Assembly (NCBI GenBank): GCA_030682575.1
Contig: JAUXNX010000012.1
Coordinates: 372,001-436,000, forward strand
DNA: 64,000 bases
Direction of reading: 5' to 3'
Origin: Gammaproteobacteria bacterium
GTDB lineage: Bacteria; Pseudomonadota; Gammaproteobacteria; Pseudomonadales; Pseudohongiellaceae
How positions within the stretch are numbered: the first letter of the stretch is position 1; the number at the start of each line of letters is the position of its first letter. The notes under the pieces were generated by a model. That model searched no databases, was not told the origin of the DNA, and saw only the letters and a program-made list of their open reading frames with translations. The translations under genes and the position numbers were made by a program. Positions 53,063 to 61,672 of the stretch are shown piece by piece.

Positions 53063-53959
53063 ATGAGAAGTCAGGAACTGACACTGCTGCATGTCTTCAA
53101 TGCCATCATGATCGAAGGCTCTGTCACGCGGGCGGCAGACCTTTTGGGCATGACGCAGCCCGCAGTCTCCAACGCCATCGCCCGTATGCGCGACCACTGG
53201 CAGGATCCACTGTTCATCAAGCATGGCCGTCAGATCCAACCCACCGCCTTTGCCTCCAGCCTGTGGGAGCAGGTGCGTGACCCCATTCAGCAATTGTCGG
53301 CGTCGGTCGAATCCAGCGTGTTTGTGCCAGCGGAATCGCGGCGCAAATTTCGCATCGCCATGACGGATCTTTCCGTGGACCTGTTCTGGCTGCCACTCAT
53401 GACTGAAGTGGCACGTCTGGCACCTTTGGTGGATCTGTACGCAGTGCCCTTCACCCAGATCGGTGCCGTGGATCTGTTGCGCGAGGCGAGAATCGATCTG
53501 GCCCTGGGACCACAGGGCGAGCAGGATCGCAGCCTGCGCTCCAGCTTTCTGTATGAAAGCGCTTTCAAACTGGTGATGCGACGAGATCATCCTCTTGCAG
53601 GCAAGGCAGTATCGATGAAGGATTTTCTCGCCGCGCGCCATCTGCTGGTGTCGCGCACAGGCGAGGCGCAGGGCAATGTGGACAGGGCGTTGCAACGCGA
53701 AGGATTGAAGCGGCGTGTTGCGACGACGGTCAATCATTTCTCTGTCGTGCCCAAATTGCTCACCGGCACCGATATGATTGCGGTAGTTCCACATCGCATA
53801 GCCGAGAGTATGCAGTTCAATGCAGAACTGTGGACGACCGACTCGCCGATCTGCGTCGAACCGAGAGATATCTATCTGATCTGGCACGCGAGATTGGATC
53901 GTGATCCAGGGTTGGCGTGGTTGCGGAAATTGTTGGAGGGGGTGGTGAAAATTGCTTGA
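53063..53959 (+). CDS. LysR-family transcription regulator
   Basis: 298 residues from the ATG at 53063; the frame is open 13 codons further but that part is not family-like. The N-terminal helix-turn-helix is LHVFNAIMIEGSVTRAADLL and GMTQPAVSNAIARMRDHW, followed by an effector domain of the usual length. It is divergent from the DUF2798-DUF2938 pair with a 141-base shared control region, the classic LysR arrangement. The effector is unknown; the NodD/SyrM-like spelling of the first domain (DPLFIKHGR) is noted. Confidence 0.92.
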   Translation: MRSQELTLLHVFNAIMIEGSVTRAADLLGMTQPAVSNAIARMRDHWQDPLFIKHGRQIQPTAFASSLWEQVRDPIQQLSASVESSVFVPAESRRKFRIAMTDLSVDLFWLPLMTEVARLAPLVDLYAVPFTQIGAVDLLREARIDLALGPQGEQDRSLRSSFLYESAFKLVMRRDHPLAGKAVSMKDFLAARHLLVSRTGEAQGNVDRALQREGLKRRVATTVNHFSVVPKLLTGTDMIAVVPHRIAESMQFNAELWTTDSPICVEPRDIYLIWHARLDRDPGLAWLRKLLEGVVKIA

Positions 53960-54089
53960 AGAAGGCGAGCAAAGCGGTTTCGCAGACTACAGCCATACTG
54001 CACTCATGGATGAAATTGATAGCGAAACCCGGTAATGATCCCGTTCAAGATTTCCGTCATTTGTAACACTGCTGAAATTGAAAGAGCGG

Positions 54090-54569
54090 TTACTCGTTTG
54101 CGGAAACCAGCATCTTGATGCACTGCAACGCCGGATTGTGCGCGTCCCAAAGCTGAGGAAAAATTTCCAGCGGAATGAATCCTCGACTCTCATAAAATGC
54201 GCGCGTCTGTGCATACTCAGGACAGGGACTGGTCGCAGCGACAGTCTTCACTTGCAGGAATTTCGCGCCACGTTCTGCCAACCAATTCTCGCAATGCGTG
54301 AGCAGTTTGGTGCCCAATCCCATGTTGCGTGCATCTGCATGAAAGGCCATGCAGTGCACTTCCCATGAATCCGGAAAGTGCTGACGCAGTGTCATGAAGC
54401 CAACCAGCTTGTCGTCCTGTGCAATGCCGAATGTTGGATACTTTTCCGTGTCCTGAACATACATTTGAATCGCTTGCTCAATGCCGAACCATGCGGGGAG
54501 TGAGCGGAGAATTGCTTCGCACTCTGTGGCTCTACCCAGTTGCGGTCCGGAAATGGTAGGTGGTGTCAT
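54090..54569 (-). CDS. GNAT-family acetyltransferase
   Basis: 159 residues if started at the ATG at 54569. The frame is open much further upstream, but that part has no family character and the ribosome binding site is weak in all cases. The CoA motif is FHADARNMGLGTKLLTHCE, followed by LQVKTVAATSPCPEYAQTRAF and FYESRGFIPLEIF. The substrate is unknown. It converges on the LysR gene across 130 bases. Confidence 0.8.
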   Translation of the reverse strand: MTPPTISGPQLGRATECEAILRSLPAWFGIEQAIQMYVQDTEKYPTFGIAQDDKLVGFMTLRQHFPDSWEVHCMAFHADARNMGLGTKLLTHCENWLAERGAKFLQVKTVAATSPCPEYAQTRAFYESRGFIPLEIFPQLWDAHNPALQCIKMLVSANE

Positions 54570-54744
54570 GGCTGAGCAGGACGCGAGCGCACCTCTGTCA
54601 TCGTCATGCTCTCTCATTCGTTGGCGAGAAACGCTGCCACTGACATGATTCTCTTCATGACCTTCTTCCTGTGAGTTGCTTGATTTGCAAACCCACTCTA
54701 CCACCGCCAATTGAAGGGTATCCACCCGATTCACCCCGTCACAG

Positions 54745-55548
54745 CTACGGGATGAAGATCTCGCGGTTGTACCACGGGATCGAGGTGACACCTGTGATGA
54801 CTTCCGTGCCATCGAAGATACGCGAGAACAGCGGCCCTGCTGCAGTGAGCGATACAGACTCGATACGGCTATCGGGAGCACCGGGTACACCCAGAACATC
54901 AGATGCCTGATCGATCTGATAGGTGCGGGTGAACGACGGTGTGCGACCGGAACGGATCACGACTGAAGATTGCCTGCGCACCGGAATCGCAGTGCGATAA
55001 CTCAGATTCAACGTCACGCTGTCACCACTTTGTGCAGCAAGCTCCCAGGTTTCTTCAGCATGTCCGTTCTCCTCGCCTTGTCCAGAGGCAGTTCGTTCAG
55101 CGCGGGCCACAACAGCAGGCTGATACACCTCGTAGGCGCCAGATCCTTCAGGCGAAATGCCATTGACGATCATGGTGCCTGACTGACCGGTCGTCGCATT
55201 GCGCGCCTGCACGGACATGACCATGTAGCGGCTCGTGCCAGTCCGCACTGGCTGGCCCTGCGGGTCCAGCACCAGATGCCGATCCATGAACGTGACCGAG
55301 ATGTTGACCTGCCCCGGCGCATCGGCAATTGGTGTGAGACTCCACCCTTCCGGCAGCAGCGGGCGTATCGCCGTGTCATTCACACGGAAGCCGAGCGAAG
55401 TGCGAGTTTCAGTGCTCCATTCGACGTAGTCCTGCGCGGTGGCAGTGGTGATGCTGACAAATGTCACAACAAGCAAAACAAGGAAGCCTGCCGAACTGTG
55501 GCCAATGGACACGCCTAATCGCGTCAGTGAGTCTCTCAAAGTCGTCAT
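54745..55548 (-). CDS. Secreted protein of unknown family
   Basis: 267 residues from the ATG at 55548 with AGAGG seven bases upstream. A long signal peptide (hydrophobic core FLVLLVVTFVSITTATAQ) is clear. The mature part is beta-rich (RVNDTAIRPLLPEGWSLTPI, NISVTFMDRHLVLDPQGQPV, RYMVMSVQARN) and distantly recalls the acetoacetate-decarboxylase fold, though I would not rely on this. It faces the TonB receptor gene across 257 bases and may share its control region. Confidence 0.6.
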   Translation of the reverse strand: MTTLRDSLTRLGVSIGHSSAGFLVLLVVTFVSITTATAQDYVEWSTETRTSLGFRVNDTAIRPLLPEGWSLTPIADAPGQVNISVTFMDRHLVLDPQGQPVRTGTSRYMVMSVQARNATTGQSGTMIVNGISPEGSGAYEVYQPAVVARAERTASGQGEENGHAEETWELAAQSGDSVTLNLSYRTAIPVRRQSSVVIRSGRTPSFTRTYQIDQASDVLGVPGAPDSRIESVSLTAAGPLFSRIFDGTEVITGVTSIPWYNREIFIP

Positions 55549-55805
55549 TCCAATTCCTCTGTAATTCAAGGGCCCTCCGCCATGGGAGATGCACAGTGCG
55601 CCAGGCAGCGACATCATCGAACCCTCCTTTCTGGACTGTCATTCACACACTTGTCATGCGCCTGAAATCAATCTGCCATCGCTCTGTCACGCACGATGCC
55701 TACCATATCCGCCGCACACTGCAAATAACAGCGAAATAACTACCACACCGGGGCACCCACAGCATTTTCCCCGTGTGTCCACCGTTCAAATTGGAGTCCC
55801 ACATC

Positions 55806-58800
55806 ATGAGTATCCAACCTTCACACATTTCCTCTTGGGATACCCCCCAAGCACTGCGCCTGAAACCGCTGACCGTCATGGTGCATCTGGCACTGACTGG
55901 CATGCTGTTTGGTGCGGCCACAACCACCACTGCGCAAACATCACAAACAGCAAACGCTTCTGGCAACGCTCCGCTGATTGAGGAAGTCGTGGTCACCGGC
56001 TCCAACATCCGCCGCACCGACGACAGCACAGTGCCGGTATCGGTGATTGGACAGGAGGCCATGGAAGTGCGTTCAGCCTTGCTGCCCGTAGACCTGCTCA
56101 CGTCGCTGCCATCCGTGGTCAATCTGCCCGAGAATGAATCACGGCTGGGCTCCTCCGGCGCGCGTGGCGACAACGCCAACATCAATTTGCGCAACATGGG
56201 CGCCACGGCCACGCTGGTGCTGGTGAACGGTCGCCGGATGGCGATCAATCCGATGACTGCCGGGCTTTCGCAGGCGGTGAACGTGAATCAATTGCCGACT
56301 CAGGGAGTCCAGCGCATCGAAGTCTTGCGCGATGGTGCGTCGTCAATCTATGGCTCGGACGCGGTCGGTGGCGTCATCAACTACATCATGCGGCGTGAGT
56401 TCGACGGCGTTGAGCTGTCCTTGCAGCAGGGAGGCACAGAACATGGCGGCGGCACAAATACACAACTTGCACTGACCTTCGGCTCAACCGATTTTGCCAA
56501 CGGACGTGGCCGCTTCATCGGCAGCGTAGAGGCACTCAACCGTGACAGCATCGCGCTGACCGATCGTGACTTCAGCCGCACCTCATTCAACGTGGAGCGC
56601 GCACCTGCCCCATTCAACGCTGTGGGCGGCCCCTTTGACGGCCGCTCGGCGCGCGGCTACTGGCCAACCTTCCGTGTCGGTACAGCCACCGCCAACAACT
56701 ATTTCCGTCCGGTCGATGGCGTACCCACACTGACCACTGCCGCACCGAGTCGTGCCACCAATCCGGAATTCTTCCTGGATCTGAATCAATTTGGTTACGC
56801 CTCTCCCGAGGTCAAACGCGGCAACGCCTACCTTGCCGGTGAATATGATCTGACCCAGAACGTCACAGCATTTGCCGAAATGGGCTACTACATCGCGAAC
56901 TCCACGATGCAGCGCCAGCCACTGGCTCTCAACGGGCCCACCTCGGACAAGCTGATGGTCATGCCCGTGGACAGCCCGTACAACCCCTATGGCTCACGCT
57001 TCTATCACACCACTGGCGCGCCCAACAGCGATGGCACGCCACGCCTCACCGGCACGCCCAGAACCGTCGGCTTCACGCAGATGACGCTGGCCGGTCTCGC
57101 CCCTGAAGTCATCGAGACAGACTCCGATGTACTGCGCCTTGCCACCGGCCTGAAGGGATCGCTGGGCGAGACCTGGAACTGGGAAACCTCGCTGTTCTAC
57201 AACGAGGTCAACGGCAACGACGAGGCTTATCCGGACGTGCGCGAAAGCCTGCTGCAGGCAGCAATCGGCCGCACAGACGCCAATGCCTACAATCCCTTTG
57301 GCTACACCTTCAAGGTGCAGAATGGCGCGGTGGTGGCTGATGCGCCGTACACCAATCCGCAAGCGGTGGTGGACTCGTTCAGCGCCGTTTTCGCACGCAA
57401 AGCGCAGAGCTATATCGCCAGTGCCGACGTGCGTGCCAACGGCACGCTGTTCAGTTGGTGGGGCGGCGACGTGATGGCTGCCTTCGGTGTCGAACACCGT
57501 CGCGAGACTCTGGAAGATGTGCGCCCGCCCTTCAGCGGCGAGAATCCTGCCGGTTCCGGTCTGGATACCACCAACAACGACTTCCTTCTGCATCCGCCGC
57601 GCCCTGACGTGTTCGGTGACCGCAACATCACCAGTGTCTACGCCGAAATGATGGTGCCACTGGTCAGCGAGGATGCGCAGATACCGCTGGTGAACCGTCT
57701 GGAACTGAACCTCTCGGCACGCAGTGAGCGCTACAGCGACTTCGGCAATACCACCAAACCCAAGATCGGTCTGAACTGGAAGCCCGCCGAGTGGCTGATG
57801 CTGCGCGCTTCGCGTAACGAAGGTTTCATGGCTCCCAGTCTGGCAGCGCTGTATACCAGTCCACGCTGGACAATCACGGCTGGCGCTGGCGATATCGACG
57901 CCTATCGCAATCCGGCTTTGAACGAAGGCCCGTATGTGATGCGTACCTATTTCGGCGGCAACCCGGACCTGAAAGCACAGGAGTCGAAAGGAGACACAGC
58001 GGGCTTCGTCATCGACGTACCGTTTGTCGACGGCCTGACCCTGAACGCCGACTGGTGGCGCATCCGCCGCAGCAACTTGCTGGGGCAGCGCAGCGTGGCG
58101 CAGATCAACGAGAGCGACATCGCACTGCTCAATGCTTACACCCAGCAGCAACTGGCGGCAGGGGTGTCGATCGGACAGATCGACCTGGGCAGTGGCACGC
58201 CCAACTACAAGGGGGATCCCGACATCGTTCGCTATGCCCTGACCCCGGAAGACTCCGCAGCCTTCGCTGCGTACAACACCGCCAACCCAGGTAGCCGTGT
58301 GGCTGCCGCCGGGCGCGTCTTCTCACGCAATCAGCCCTTCCTGAACCTGTCCTCCAGCGAGCACAGCGGCGTGGACTTCGGCTTCCGCTACGAACTTCGC
58401 AATCTGGCCATTGGTGATCTGGTATTCAGTTCCGAGTGGGCCTACCTCACCAAGGCCGAGTCCACGCTGTCGCCAGCCAACGTTGCACCCACGGTCAACG
58501 ACCTGATGTTTGCCTCCGGCGCGGCCGAATGGCGCAGCACCAGCAATATCTTCTGGCGCAACGGGCAGTGGAATGCCGGCCTGGGCATTTATCATGTGGG
58601 TGAAACTCACGATTCCGGTGCCACGACCACTCAGGCCGTTTATGAAAGTCTGGGCCGCCCAAGCTATATTGAACCCTTCTTCACCCAGGGCAGAACGGTC
58701 TACCGCCGCGTCATCGACAGCGTCATCACCTACAATCTGTCCGTCGGTTATGAGTTCGACGGCGCACGCTCCGCGATCCTGCGTGACACACGACTGCGCG

Positions 58801-58928
58801 TAGGGGTGATCAACCTGACAGACAAGGAGCCGCCACTGTCATCGGACAACTTTGGCTATGATCCATCTGTCAGCCAGTCCATGCTGTCGGGCCGTAGCTG
58901 GAATGTTCAAATCACGAGGAGATTCTGA
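55806..58928 (+). CDS. TonB-dependent outer-membrane receptor
   Basis: 1040 residues from the ATG at 55806 with GGAG upstream. A signal peptide (core HLALTGMLFGAATTTTAQ) is followed by the plug: EEVVVTGSNIRRTDDSTVPV, then NINLRNMGATATLVLVNGRR and VQRIEVLRDGASSIYGSDAV, GGVINYIM. The long barrel ends with RSWNVQITRRF, a terminal aromatic. The style is that of the large oligomer- or peptide-type TonB receptors rather than siderophore receptors. It overlaps the next gene by one base (TGATG), so the two are coupled. Confidence 0.93.
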   Translation: MSIQPSHISSWDTPQALRLKPLTVMVHLALTGMLFGAATTTTAQTSQTANASGNAPLIEEVVVTGSNIRRTDDSTVPVSVIGQEAMEVRSALLPVDLLTSLPSVVNLPENESRLGSSGARGDNANINLRNMGATATLVLVNGRRMAINPMTAGLSQAVNVNQLPTQGVQRIEVLRDGASSIYGSDAVGGVINYIMRREFDGVELSLQQGGTEHGGGTNTQLALTFGSTDFANGRGRFIGSVEALNRDSIALTDRDFSRTSFNVERAPAPFNAVGGPFDGRSARGYWPTFRVGTATANNYFRPVDGVPTLTTAAPSRATNPEFFLDLNQFGYASPEVKRGNAYLAGEYDLTQNVTAFAEMGYYIANSTMQRQPLALNGPTSDKLMVMPVDSPYNPYGSRFYHTTGAPNSDGTPRLTGTPRTVGFTQMTLAGLAPEVIETDSDVLRLATGLKGSLGETWNWETSLFYNEVNGNDEAYPDVRESLLQAAIGRTDANAYNPFGYTFKVQNGAVVADAPYTNPQAVVDSFSAVFARKAQSYIASADVRANGTLFSWWGGDVMAAFGVEHRRETLEDVRPPFSGENPAGSGLDTTNNDFLLHPPRPDVFGDRNITSVYAEMMVPLVSEDAQIPLVNRLELNLSARSERYSDFGNTTKPKIGLNWKPAEWLMLRASRNEGFMAPSLAALYTSPRWTITAGAGDIDAYRNPALNEGPYVMRTYFGGNPDLKAQESKGDTAGFVIDVPFVDGLTLNADWWRIRRSNLLGQRSVAQINESDIALLNAYTQQQLAAGVSIGQIDLGSGTPNYKGDPDIVRYALTPEDSAAFAAYNTANPGSRVAAAGRVFSRNQPFLNLSSSEHSGVDFGFRYELRNLAIGDLVFSSEWAYLTKAESTLSPANVAPTVNDLMFASGAAEWRSTSNIFWRNGQWNAGLGIYHVGETHDSGATTTQAVYESLGRPSYIEPFFTQGRTVYRRVIDSVITYNLSVGYEFDGARSAILRDTRLRVGVINLTDKEPPLSSDNFGYDPSVSQSMLSGRSWNVQITRRF

Positions 58929-59893
58929 TGTTGCCACTTATCACACGTCGCAGGATGCTGGTTGGCATGGCACGGGCTGCTGGTGCAGCGGGCGTCGCTG
59001 CCACCGGTTTCACATCAGCCGGGTTCATGAGCAGGGCCTTCGCCGCTGACAGTGCTGGCAATGACGCCCGGCGCGCTGCCTACCGACAGTGGCTGGAGTC
59101 GCTGCCCGCCTCGCCAACACCCGAGTTGACCCGACACGGCCTGGTCGCCACGGAGTTGAAGCGCTGGCATATTCTGGAAGCAAATCAGGGCGTGGCAGTG
59201 GATGCCGAGCATTTCTACGGCATCGGCAACCATGCTCTGGTCAAACACCGCAAGGACACGGGCGAGCGAGTGGCGGAATGGTTCGGGCCACGCAACGGCT
59301 CCATCATCCACTTGAACTCTGGATGGCTGGACGGAGATCGACTGGTGCTGTCGCACTCCAACTTTCCACAACTGCCCATGGCCAGTTCTCTGGAAGTCTA
59401 CGATGCGCGCACCCTGCAGCCTCAGGAAAGTACCAGCCTCGGCATGCGCCTGGGCTCATTGACCTGGGCCGTTCGGCATGACGGATTCTGGTGGGCGTGT
59501 TACGCCAATTACAACGACGGCGGCTCCATGCCGGGATTCGATCAGCGTTGGACCCATGTGGCCAAATTCGACGACAACTGGCAGGAACTGCAGTCCTGGC
59601 TCTTCCCACCTCAGGTCATCGCCACCTGGGGTGACAGCGCCTGCTCCGGTGGCGACTGGGGCGACGACGGTTTGCTGTACATCACTGGCCATGATGCGCC
59701 GGAACTGCACGTGCTGCGCCTGCCCAGGCAGGGCGTGACACTGGAATACGTCACCACCATCGACGTGCCCTTCGAGGGCCAGTCCTGGGCCTGGGATCGC
59801 AGCGCGAGGGGTGAGCGAGTGATCTATGGCATCAGTCGTGCCCGGCAGGAGGTTATCGCGGCTCGGATTCCCGCAGTACCGGCCACGCTCTAG
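58928..59893 (+). CDS. Tat-exported beta-propeller-like protein coupled to the TonB receptor
   Basis: 321 residues with GAGGAG before the ATG. A twin-arginine signal (ITRRRMLVGMARAAGAAGVA) ends near RAFAA. The mature protein has repeated short blades with W and D/G residues: NSGWLDGDRLVLSHSNFPQL, AVRHDGFWWACYANYN, WGDDGLLYITGHDAPELHVL. It is probably a periplasmic propeller that binds the ligand taken up by the receptor, or an enzyme needing folded export. No cofactor motif is seen. Confidence 0.72.
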   Translation: MLPLITRRRMLVGMARAAGAAGVAATGFTSAGFMSRAFAADSAGNDARRAAYRQWLESLPASPTPELTRHGLVATELKRWHILEANQGVAVDAEHFYGIGNHALVKHRKDTGERVAEWFGPRNGSIIHLNSGWLDGDRLVLSHSNFPQLPMASSLEVYDARTLQPQESTSLGMRLGSLTWAVRHDGFWWACYANYNDGGSMPGFDQRWTHVAKFDDNWQELQSWLFPPQVIATWGDSACSGGDWGDDGLLYITGHDAPELHVLRLPRQGVTLEYVTTIDVPFEGQSWAWDRSARGERVIYGISRARQEVIAARIPAVPATL

Positions 59894-60084
59894 TCAAACA
59901 GCCAGATCCATCGTGTCTGTTTCGTCAGCAATGACTTGCGAAATCATTGTGACTCCATGATTTTTTGCGATTTGTTTGCGTCAGAACAAGTCTGCCGGAT
60001 ATTACAACGGTGATGGAGTTCTCCTCTGTATGGTGCACGGTACACTCGAACTGTTGCATTACCATCTCAGACTGGAGGACTCCA

Positions 60085-61557
60085 ATGCCCGTCAACAGCG
60101 CCCCCGTAATCAGCGGCAATCAGAATCTCACAGACGTTCTTTTGAAAGTGACCATGGCTTGGCCAAGCTGGCAAAGCACCGCCCCCTCTCTCCCTGGTTG
60201 GCATCTGATCAACGCCAGCGAGATCGGCATGAGTGCATCGCAACTCACCAATGGCGTCTACCAAAACTCCAACGCCGAAGCAATCGTCGCTGCAGCAACC
60301 TACAACGGCCACCGCACGCTTGCAGTCGGCTTTCGCGGGACCAACGACAATGAAGACTGGCGGCAGGACTTCCAGAACATCAACGAACATTTCGATCTGT
60401 TCGCACCACTCGTCACGGCACTCAATGCTGTTGCCGCGCGGGGAGAATTCGATCTGATCCTGGCAACAGGCCACAGCCTTGGCGGCGCGATGACGCAGAT
60501 GTTCATGGCAGACTATGCTGGCATCTCTCCGGCCTATGCAATCACAACCGGCTCACCAGGCTACCTGCAGGAAAAACCCGTCGCCGATTCGCGCATCATC
60601 AATTATCAGGTCACCGATGATCCTATTGTCTATCTCGGCGGCAGCCGTGCTCTGGTGGGCCAGACTCTCTCCAGCCCGTTCGGCGCACTCATGGTGAACC
60701 AGCTGGCTTCGAGTCTCAGCTCTTCGTTCGGTTTTCCAGCTTCGACTTTTACCAGTTCGATTCCCTATCTCACCCAGAACTATTACAACCGAGGGACCGT
60801 CGAGGTTCTGAAGGTGCCGGGACACCCGGATTCACCACCCACAAGCCCCCTGGCTCTGGTCACCTCGTACAATCCCGATGCCCATGAATTCCCAGCCTAC
60901 TTGACTGGTATCAGTGCAACCAATCGCAACCCGTTCGACCTCAGCCTCGGCAGTAGAGGCACCTCGGGCAACGATGCCCTGTTTGGTACCACGAGCGCCA
61001 ATACGATTGATGGTGGCGCCGGATTCGACACGCTTTACCTGCACATCAGTCGTGACAAGGCCAACCTCACGCTCGGGCCGAATGGTCTGATTGGCGTCAG
61101 CAGTGTGGAAAGCGGGACAGACACCCTGATCAGCGTGGAAAGGCTGGTGTTCACCGACAAACGTTTGGCTTTTGACCTTGCTGTGGATCAATCCGCTGGC
61201 AAAGCGGCAAGATTGATTGGTGCGGCGTTCGATGGAGCCGCCATTACCCAGCATCCGGACTGGATGGGTAGCGGACTTCAGATTTTCGACGAAGGCATGA
61301 GCTTGCTGGAAGCCTGTCAATTAGTAGTCGGACTCATGGGAGATCCGTCCAATGAGGCCTTTGTCAGCACCGTTTTCACTAACGTGGCCGGAGTAGCTCC
61401 GTCTGAGGCTGAACTCCTCCACTTCACCGGAATGCTTGAAGGCTCCGGCGGCACCATGACCAAGGCGCAACTTCTGGAGCAAGCAGCCCTCATTGATATC
61501 AATGAGGTCAACATTGGTCTGGTTGGCTTGCAATTGACAGGGGTGGAATTCATCTAG
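60085..61557 (+). CDS. Secreted lipase with RTX-like and DUF4214-like C-terminal parts
   Basis: 490 residues from the ATG at 60085 with GGAGG upstream. The class 3 lipase fold has TLAVGFRGTNDNEDWRQDFQ and the nucleophile S131 in ATGHSLGGAMTQMF. A single RTX-like block GNDALFGTTSANTIDGGAGF lies near residue 295, and the C-terminal 100 residues with SNEAFVSTVFTNVAGVAPSE resemble DUF4214. There is no N-terminal signal peptide, as expected for type I secretion, but no type I transporter gene is in the window. Confidence 0.82.
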   Translation: MPVNSAPVISGNQNLTDVLLKVTMAWPSWQSTAPSLPGWHLINASEIGMSASQLTNGVYQNSNAEAIVAAATYNGHRTLAVGFRGTNDNEDWRQDFQNINEHFDLFAPLVTALNAVAARGEFDLILATGHSLGGAMTQMFMADYAGISPAYAITTGSPGYLQEKPVADSRIINYQVTDDPIVYLGGSRALVGQTLSSPFGALMVNQLASSLSSSFGFPASTFTSSIPYLTQNYYNRGTVEVLKVPGHPDSPPTSPLALVTSYNPDAHEFPAYLTGISATNRNPFDLSLGSRGTSGNDALFGTTSANTIDGGAGFDTLYLHISRDKANLTLGPNGLIGVSSVESGTDTLISVERLVFTDKRLAFDLAVDQSAGKAARLIGAAFDGAAITQHPDWMGSGLQIFDEGMSLLEACQLVVGLMGDPSNEAFVSTVFTNVAGVAPSEAELLHFTGMLEGSGGTMTKAQLLEQAALIDINEVNIGLVGLQLTGVEFI

Positions 61558-61672
61558 GGAGTGTGCCTTGAAATAGAGTTTTGAATTCTGTGCGTTAAAC
61601 CGGTAGTCTTGTCGCACACCCAGAAGGGGGTTAGCTAATAACAATAATCAAGCTCTGTCGGGAGTTTCCGAG

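Noticed and set aside
56994-58151. Reverse frame of 385 codons inside the TonB receptor gene
   Set aside because: The receptor reading is certain. The reverse product has no recognisable motif and no ribosome binding site.
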